NCBI GenBank assembly: GCA_030652715.1
Contig: JAUSQB010000034.1
Coordinates: 1 to 6,949 of the forward strand
Source of the DNA: Rugosibacter sp.
Lineage (GTDB): Bacteria; Pseudomonadota; Gammaproteobacteria; Burkholderiales; Rhodocyclaceae
Direction of reading: 5' to 3'
Length of the DNA: 6,949 nt
Part shown: positions 5,051 to 6,949 of the stretch, piece after piece
Layout: each line of letters starts with the position of its first letter
Position numbering within the stretch: position 1 is the stretch's first letter
Notes under the pieces: generated by a model
Told to the model about the DNA's origin: nothing
The model's database searches: none
What the model saw: the letters and a program-made list of their open reading frames with translations, nothing else
Made by a program: the position numbers and the translations under genes

Positions 5051-6646
5051 TCACAAAGGGCGGGCAATTATCAGGGAAAATACGGGGGCTGATTCGTTGC
5101 GCTCATCGTCAGCTTGTTGCACGCTTTTGAGTGACTTGCCGGATTCGATATGAAAGGGCATATTCAGCAGTCGCACACTGGTTTGGGGGTCTTGCAGTCG
5201 GTGGACAAAGGTGTCGATGAGTTTTTTTTGCGCACGCATATTTGTCGATAATCCCAAAGGCAGTTTTGCCTGGATATTTAACGTTGCCCAAGAGCCACTG
5301 CTGGTTGCATCAACGGTATGCGCCGTATCACCAGCGCCGTTCGGTGACGCACTCAAGATATTCTGCGCATTGCTCATTGCGGGATTTAGGGCGGCCTCAA
5401 TCTTCCAGTCCAGGTTCACGAGTTCAATTTGAGGCGCGTCGTCCAGCGCCCGGCTCAGGTGCGTGAGCAAGGGGGTTGGATCAGCCGTGTGTTTTTCAAG
5501 CGATTCATAACGGTTCATCAGAGCACGCAGATTGTCTGGTGTGATGCTGGTTTTCGGCAGGCTGGCCAACAGCGCGTTATAGCGCCGTGTGGCGAGTGCC
5601 GTTTGCAGTTGTGCGATGCTGGCTTCCTGCTCCAGGTGTGCTGTGTCAACGGCAGTTTTTATGGCGAACAACAGCCCGCTTGCCAAGATTATGGTGGCGA
5701 CAGCAGTGAGCGCAAGACGAATCTGCCAGAGGCGATAAAAGTGCCGTTCTGCTGGTGGGGAAAACTGCTGTGCGGGTGGTTTTGTCACCAGCCAATGCAT
5801 CAATAACTGATCGGTGGTGAGCGCGTCGCCTGATGATTTGAGCTTATCACGTTGCGCAATGGTTTCCAGATCAAGAAAATCAAACTGGAGCAGTTCCTGG
5901 GTCTGGCAATGGGTTTGTACGGCAGGCTTTTGTTCGGCCGTAACAAGTACGGCAACCCGCATGGAGGTGTTGGGTTTGAGTTGTCGTTGGCCGACAAGAT
6001 ACTGATAGGTTTTCAGCGATTCGCTGGCGATTGTTCGTGCAATATCCGTAGCGCTGGGGATATTTAGAGCGCTAAGGGGCGTCCTCGGCGTGAGGCGCGA
6101 GAACTGTAGTTTTTTGCGGTCAAAAAAACTCTGGCGCACACCGCTGGCTGTTTGGCTGATCAGCAGAGTCGGTTGCTCATCAGCTAGCCAGCGTGGTGCG
6201 CATTCAGCGAGGATCAGGGGAACAGAGTAAATGCCGACAAGAATAATGTTGTTCTGCCGTATCACATCCAGCCAGTCATTGATTGCTTCTGGCCGGGTGA
6301 GCGCGGCAAAAAGCACTTTTTCATCGCGGCGCCCTTCGCTGGATCGACCCCTTGTCAATGCCGTGGTCAGGGGTGTGCCGTAAAAGTATTGTTTTAAACG
6401 GCGGGTGATGAGAGCCCTGCGGTCTCGCCCGTGAACATAGGGAATTTCTTCGAGTTGAAAGTTTTCTTCGGTAATGTCTGCCAGCCAATAAAAAAGGCTG
6501 GTGCGATACTGGTGCAGGTACGTTGCGAATGCGCTGAATCCGGCAGCATCGGATGGAAACTCGCCTTCAGCAGACAACTGACCGCCACGCCATAGATGGA
6601 CGGTGAGCCGAACACCGTTAAACAGAAGAATGCGTTTGGTTGCCAT
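5051..6646 (-). CDS. GspL/MshI-like assembly protein: PilM-like cytoplasmic domain joined to PilN-like periplasmic domain
   Basis: A 531-aa protein with a soluble N-terminal part (about 1-300), one membrane helix at about 309-329 (L-A-L-T-A-V-A-T-I-I-L-A-S-G), a predicted coiled coil at about 331-362, and a periplasmic part. The region around 395-500 has the helix-strand pattern of PilN/GspL ferredoxin-like domains (LLTHLSRALDDAPQIELVNLDW, split here as L-L-T-H-L-S-R-A-L then Q-I-E-L-V-N-L-D-W). The N-terminal part resembles a PilM/GspL actin-like fold in length and position, but I see no clear DxGxxxT-type phosphate loops, so nucleotide binding is doubtful. Such proteins link the cytoplasmic ATPase to the periplasmic alignment complex. 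The ATG follows the GspF stop by 11 bases without a strong Shine-Dalgarno, so it may depend on translational coupling. It precedes a PilO/GspM-like gene, the standard order. The fold assignment rests on topology and context, not on strong motifs. Confidence 0.75.
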   Translation of the reverse strand: MATKRILLFNGVRLTVHLWRGGQLSAEGEFPSDAAGFSAFATYLHQYRTSLFYWLADITEENFQLEEIPYVHGRDRRALITRRLKQYFYGTPLTTALTRGRSSEGRRDEKVLFAALTRPEAINDWLDVIRQNNIILVGIYSVPLILAECAPRWLADEQPTLLISQTASGVRQSFFDRKKLQFSRLTPRTPLSALNIPSATDIARTIASESLKTYQYLVGQRQLKPNTSMRVAVLVTAEQKPAVQTHCQTQELLQFDFLDLETIAQRDKLKSSGDALTTDQLLMHWLVTKPPAQQFSPPAERHFYRLWQIRLALTAVATIILASGLLFAIKTAVDTAHLEQEASIAQLQTALATRRYNALLASLPKTSITPDNLRALMNRYESLEKHTADPTPLLTHLSRALDDAPQIELVNLDWKIEAALNPAMSNAQNILSASPNGAGDTAHTVDATSSGSWATLNIQAKLPLGLSTNMRAQKKLIDTFVHRLQDPQTSVRLLNMPFHIESGKSLKSVQQADDERNESAPVFSLIIARPL

Positions 6647-6657
6647 CAGAGTTGTGT

Positions 6658-6949
6658 TCAGGTTTTCATTTGGGTGATGACATCGTAGATGGGACCTAGT
6701 ACAGCCAGCATGATCCAGCCGAGAATGAGTCCTATGGTTACGGTCATTACCGGTTCTATCATGGACTGCACTTTTTCGATGGATTCACGGACATCACGGT
6801 TGTAAAAGTAACTCACATTGGTGAGCGCTGTATCCAGGGCACCGGTATTCTCGCCAACACGAAGCATGCGTAAAACCAGCGGGGGAAAAAGCTCAACCTG
6901 CTGGAAGGCGTCAGTGACATTATGCCCTTCGGCAATCTGGTTGCCGACG
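6658..6949 (-). CDS. GspF/PilC/MshG-type inner-membrane platform protein, C-terminal fragment
   Basis: This is the 3' end of a gene that begins beyond the right window edge; the last 96 or so codons are present. GspF/PilC proteins are polytopic inner-membrane platforms of type II secretion and type IV pilus machines that couple the assembly ATPase to pilin extrusion. The fragment contains the family pattern FPPLVLRMLRVGENTGALD, then a Y-F-Y-x-R-D-V segment, I-E-P-V-M, and a last membrane helix around G-L-I-L-G-W-I-M-L-A-V-L. It ends in the usual short tail G-P-I-Y-D-V-I-T-Q-M-K-T. The frame stays open to the edge, so the ATG at 6867 is an internal methionine. The TGA stop lies 11 bases before the next gene, consistent with one operon. 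The neighbours favour an MSHA-like pilus or pseudopilus role. The fragment cannot decide between MshG, PilC and GspF. Confidence 0.93.
   Translation of the reverse strand, partial: VGNQIAEGHNVTDAFQQVELFPPLVLRMLRVGENTGALDTALTNVSYFYNRDVRESIEKVQSMIEPVMTVTIGLILGWIMLAVLGPIYDVITQMKT

Noticed and set aside
5222..5229. A8 run in the PilM/N-like gene as a programmed frameshift site
   Set aside because: The zero frame reads CAA AAA AAA CTC, so the phase does not fit the A AAA AAC slippery heptamer, and the downstream frame gives no meaningful extension.
1..6949. CRISPR arrays, tRNA or rRNA genes, insertion-sequence transposases
   Set aside because: I saw no regularly spaced repeats, no RNA gene signatures and no transposase motifs on either strand.

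Overview
The window is a stretch of a proteobacterial chromosome, most likely betaproteobacterial. The evidence is the ribulose-phosphate epimerase N-terminus with its D-V-M-D-N-H signature and the style of the pilus cluster. Only family resemblance recalled from memory supports this placement, and I cannot name a genus. Base composition is moderately GC-rich, and GTG and TTG starts are used. Every convincing gene lies on the minus strand, so transcription runs from high to low coordinates. The genes are tightly packed, with gaps of 3 to 61 bases and at least one ATGA overlap, which indicates an operon.

In transcription order, the window opens with the C-terminal end of a GspF/PilC/MshG-type inner-membrane platform protein (cut by the window edge). 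Next comes a 531-aa bitopic protein that looks like a degenerate PilM/GspL cytoplasmic domain joined to a PilN-like periplasmic domain. It is followed by a 211-aa PilO/GspM/MshJ-like protein and a 147-aa exported PilP/MshK/GspC-HR-like protein. These are the inner-membrane assembly parts of a type IV pilus or type II secretion-like machine; the order resembles MSHA pilus loci. The secretin, the assembly ATPase and the major pilin are not in the window and presumably lie upstream.

The second half of the operon encodes what the machine may assemble. An 842-aa prepilin-like protein has Ala instead of Glu at mature position 5 and carries a C-terminal domain whose motifs match L-type (legume/ConA-like) lectins, including the full order of metal-site residues. 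After it come a 66-aa protein of unknown function and a 277-aa prepilin with a canonical G|FTLIE site. A 190-base gap then leads into rpe, cut by the other window edge.

The most unusual sequence feature is a 33-base inverted repeat (32/33 identical). One copy sits at 211-243 in the gap before rpe. The other is at 1390-1422, exactly over the stop codon of the lectin prepilin. The pair brackets the 66-aa gene and the 277-aa prepilin as a cassette. The 1390-1422 copy also starts a 22-codon open frame that fits between its neighbours with ATGA overlaps at both ends. A working model, which is inference, is a type IV filament carrying a lectin-bearing minor pilin, with a neighbouring cassette that may be mobile or invertible.
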